DNA of 7,761 bases from an uncultured Schwartzia sp. (GTDB taxonomy: Bacteria; Bacillota; Negativicutes; Selenomonadales; Selenomonadaceae): positions 1-7,761 of the forward strand of contig CAJPQU010000093.1 of the NCBI GenBank assembly GCA_905372875.1, given 5' to 3'. A program made the translations under genes and the position numbers. This document shows, piece by piece, positions 5,970 through 7,761 of this stretch (the first letter of the stretch is position 1; each line of letters starts with the position of its first letter). The notes beneath the pieces were generated by a model. It saw only the letters and a list, made by a program, of their open reading frames with translations. It was not told the DNA's origin and did no database searches.

Positions 5970-6818
5970 TTATCCTACTGCTTCACGGAGTGCGCGCACT
6001 GGGAGGAAGAGCTTTACGATGTGGCGCTCGAAGGAAGTGGTTTCCCAGTCGTCTTTGACGGGCTGAATGTAGATGTCTCCCGAGGGTTGGAGCTGGTTCC
6101 GTTCCAAATAGGCAGACAGTTCCGTGTGAATTTTGGGAGCCATGCGATAGTAGGTACCGCTGAAATAGATGCAGACGAAAAGACCGCCGGGGAGAATGGT
6201 GACCTCGGGGGCATCCTGCTCGGGGGCGAGGGGAATGAAGTATTTCCATGTCGCGCGGAAGTTTTTGGCAAAGAAGCTGTCTTGCCGGAGAATCCAACCG
6301 GTGGGAGCGGAGCGAAAGGTATGGCGATCAAAGAGCCGTTGCGTATGTTCGGCGAAGGCGGTGATCCGGTTTTGCGGGTCGCGGTCTGTGACCGGCGGGC
6401 TGACGAAGAGCCGCTGCACGGGCAGGGTGAGGGTCTGAAAGACGTTTAAGGTCAGATGGGTTTGTTCTTCGAGCAGCGCCAGCAGGTGGCGGACGTTCTG
6501 CTGTTTTTGGTGAATAGTTTCAATGATGGTATCGCCCAGAGCAAGCTGGTGCTCTAACAGCCGGGTGAGGGCGGCGGGGCTGCGGTGATCTAAAAAGACT
6601 TTGATGTCTTTCACCGATACGTCTAATTTTCGCAGGTTTAAAATGATTTCTAATTCTAAATATTGACGGACATCATAGTAGCGATAGCCGTTTTCGTGGA
6701 CGAAGGTGGGGACGAGGAGCCCGACATTGGCGTAATACATGAGGGTCTGCTTGGGAAGGCCATAGAGGGCGGCCAATTCTCCGATGGTATAGTATTGGCG
6801 TCGTTCTTTGCCGGTCAT
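5970..6818 (-). CDS. MerR-family transcriptional regulator with GyrI/BmrR-like effector domain (MerR2)
   Basis: This 282-residue paralogue of MerR1 has an N-terminal DNA-binding domain with 'YTIGELAALYGLPKQTLMYY' (10-29), 'ENGYRYYDVRQYLELEIIL' (42-60) and 'NLRKLDVSVKDI' (61-72). A dimerisation helix spans about 80-122, and a GyrI-like effector domain about 135-276 contains 'PGGLFVCIYFSGTYY' (210-224) and 'SGDIYIQPVKDDWETT' (246-261). The only cysteine is Cys216, inside a predicted core strand, so metal sensing by a cysteine site is unlikely. The recognition region differs from MerR1 ('LPKQTLMYYANVG' against 'LSKQTILYYDRRG'), so their operators may differ in part. The start has a strong GGAGGA (6825-6830) at 6-nt spacing. 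It converges on SBP2 with a 1-bp gap and diverges from the radical SAM gene, which makes both candidate targets along with the receptor. Confidence 0.9.
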   Translation of the reverse strand: MTGKERRQYYTIGELAALYGLPKQTLMYYANVGLLVPTFVHENGYRYYDVRQYLELEIILNLRKLDVSVKDIKVFLDHRSPAALTRLLEHQLALGDTIIETIHQKQQNVRHLLALLEEQTHLTLNVFQTLTLPVQRLFVSPPVTDRDPQNRITAFAEHTQRLFDRHTFRSAPTGWILRQDSFFAKNFRATWKYFIPLAPEQDAPEVTILPGGLFVCIYFSGTYYRMAPKIHTELSAYLERNQLQPSGDIYIQPVKDDWETTSFERHIVKLFLPVRALREAVG

Positions 6819-6858
6819 GACGTTTCCTCCACTGAAAGGATTTTTCTTATTTTAACAT

Positions 6859-6887
6859 TTTACTGAGAACTTGAACAGCAGTATAAT
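6859..6887 (+). promoter_or_regulatory. Probable promoter of the radical SAM gene, in the merR2 divergent region
   Basis: TTTACT (6859-6864) and a perfect TATAAT (6882-6887) are 17 bp apart. A 4-bp dyad, ACTG-N13-CAGT (6862-6882), overlaps the spacer, and GAAC is repeated directly at 6867 and 6873. The dyad is too short to claim as an operator. On the opposite strand TAAAAT (6857-6862) could be a merR2 -10 box but lacks a good -35. Confidence 0.45.
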
Positions 6888-7012
6888 AGTAAACGATATA
6901 GTTTTGGCGGCGAAGCACCGTGGATCACGATTCTTTGCCTATTCGGTAAAAGAATGGGCAGTGAGCCGTAGGCGTGGCGGCCATAATAACTTTGGGGAAA
7001 GGAACAGAGCGG
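6888..7012 (+). promoter_or_regulatory. Hairpin-rich 5' leader of the radical SAM gene
   Basis: Two hairpins stand directly next to each other: CGTG-GAT-CACG (6919-6929) and a 10-bp stem pairing ATTCTTTGCC (6930-6939) with the segment 6945-6955, with one bulged A, one G-U pair and a TATTC loop. A third possible stem pairs GCCG (6965-6968) with CGGC (6978-6981). The ribosome site AAAGGA (6998-7003) follows. It does not match any riboswitch consensus that I recognise. It could be a structured leader or simply chance pairing. Confidence 0.3.
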
Positions 7013-7761
7013 ATGGTGCCGTTGAAGCTCTTAGTCATGAGCCTGACAGGCCGGTGTAATTTGGTTTGTCGATATTGCTATGCTTCGGAGCAGGATGCGG
7101 GGATGATGGATTGGGAGACATGCCGCCGGGCCATTGATTTGGCGGCCGCGCCGGGGGAAGCGTTCGTATTGCAGCTTTCCGGCGGGGAACCTCTCTTAGC
7201 ACTGTCGCTGATACGAAAATTGACGGCGTATATTCGCGCGCAGAAGATTCCGGCGCGCCTTCAGATCCAGACGAATGGGACGCTGCTCACGGAGGAGGCG
7301 GCAGATTTCCTGGCAGCGGCGAAGTTCGGTATCGGTGTGAGCCTCGATGGCCGCGCGGCAGTGAATGATGCCATGCGTTGCTATTTTGACGGGCGCGGTG
7401 CATGGGCGGATACGGTGGAGGGCATTCGGCGACTGGGACGCCGCGGCATCGGTGTAGGATTGACCTGCGTGGTGACAGCGGGCAATGTGGAGACGTTGGC
7501 GGATATCGTGGACGTGGCCTATTTTTTAGGAAATGTCAAAAAGATCGGCTTTGATCTTCTCCGGGGACAGGGCCGCGGGGGTGGGCAGAAGGCGGCGCCG
7601 CCGGAGAAGGTAGAAGAAGCGATGGCGGCGGTACTGGCGCGGGCGGAGAAATTAGCTGCGCTCACAGGGCGGCGGATCAAGTTCACGCAAGTGGAGCAGG
7701 CCAAGGCGATCGGCAGAGGGAATATCTGCGGCTTCGCGCATTGCCACGCCATGAATGGGGC
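7013..7761 (+). CDS. Radical SAM protein, SPASM/maturase-like, 5' part only
   Basis: The first 249 residues are visible; the 3' end lies beyond the window. The 4Fe-4S site that binds S-adenosylmethionine is Cys15-Cys19-Cys22 in 'CNLVCRYCYA'. It is followed by the SAM amino-group motif 'SGGEPLL' (56-62), 'IQTNGTLL' (85-92) and 'GVSLDG' (108-113), the beta-strand motifs of the MoaA/anSME/PqqE-like superfamily. Cys239 and Cys244 ('CGFAHC') at the end of the visible part probably begin an auxiliary cluster (SPASM-type) region, which is normal for peptide or protein maturases. It lacks the HemN/ChuW-type 'HIPFC' motif, so an anaerobic haem-opening enzyme is not supported. The ATG at 7013 has AAAGGA 9 nt upstream; a GTG follows directly. 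It diverges from merR2. This gene is visibly GC-rich. The substrate is unknown. Confidence 0.88.
   Translation, partial: MVPLKLLVMSLTGRCNLVCRYCYASEQDAGMMDWETCRRAIDLAAAPGEAFVLQLSGGEPLLALSLIRKLTAYIRAQKIPARLQIQTNGTLLTEEAADFLAAAKFGIGVSLDGRAAVNDAMRCYFDGRGAWADTVEGIRRLGRRGIGVGLTCVVTAGNVETLADIVDVAYFLGNVKKIGFDLLRGQGRGGGQKAAPPEKVEEAMAAVLARAEKLAALTGRRIKFTQVEQAKAIGRGNICGFAHCHAMNG

Noticed and set aside
6888..7012. Leader read as a cobalamin, c-di-GMP or fluoride riboswitch
   Set aside because: None of the conserved boxes of these classes could be found; only local hairpins are visible.
6871..7059. Open frame of 62 residues overlapping the radical SAM start, considered as a RiPP-like precursor
   Set aside because: It starts with TTG inside the promoter, has no ribosome site, no cysteines, and overlaps the enzyme gene by 47 bases.

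Overview
The window reads as part of a chromosomal nutrient-uptake island from a diderm Firmicute (Negativicutes, for example a Selenomonas-like organism). This is an inference from three things seen together: a TonB-dependent outer-membrane receptor, lipoprotein-type ABC solute-binding proteins, and strong Firmicute-style ribosome binding sites (GGAGGA, AAGGAG). The genus cannot be fixed from the sequence alone.

Layout from left to right: the 3' end of a solute-binding protein gene (1-323, +); a MerR-family regulator (381-1229, -); a divergent promoter region carrying a short inverted-repeat element (copy A, 1338-1429); a solute-binding lipoprotein (1448-2440, +); a 488-bp gene-poor stretch with a longer copy of the same element (copy B, 2462-2629), a probable gene remnant and a MerR-type promoter; a TonB-dependent receptor (2929-4842, +) closed by a clear terminator; a second solute-binding lipoprotein (4958-5968, +); a second MerR-family regulator (5970-6818, -) that ends one base from it; a divergent intergenic region with a hairpin-rich leader; and the 5' part of a radical SAM protein (7013-7761, +), cut by the window end.

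How the parts fit: the receptor would take a scarce ligand (iron-siderophore, haem, cobalamin or another tetrapyrrole or chelate; the exact one cannot be read here) across the outer membrane, and the lipoproteins would carry it to an inner-membrane ABC importer that is not in this window. The receptor promoter is the best regulatory signal: TTGACT and TACAAT boxes set 19 bp apart with a perfect 7-1-7 inverted repeat in the spacer, the architecture MerR-family activators act on. Both MerR proteins have a GyrI/BmrR-like C-terminal domain and almost no cysteines, so they probably sense an organic ligand rather than a bare metal. The pattern [solute-binding protein -> <- MerR] occurs twice, which suggests duplication of a ligand-responsive uptake module.

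The two repeat copies differ by exactly one 68-bp deletion between 5-bp direct repeats, and their arms vary together. No tRNA, rRNA, CRISPR array or transposase gene was seen.
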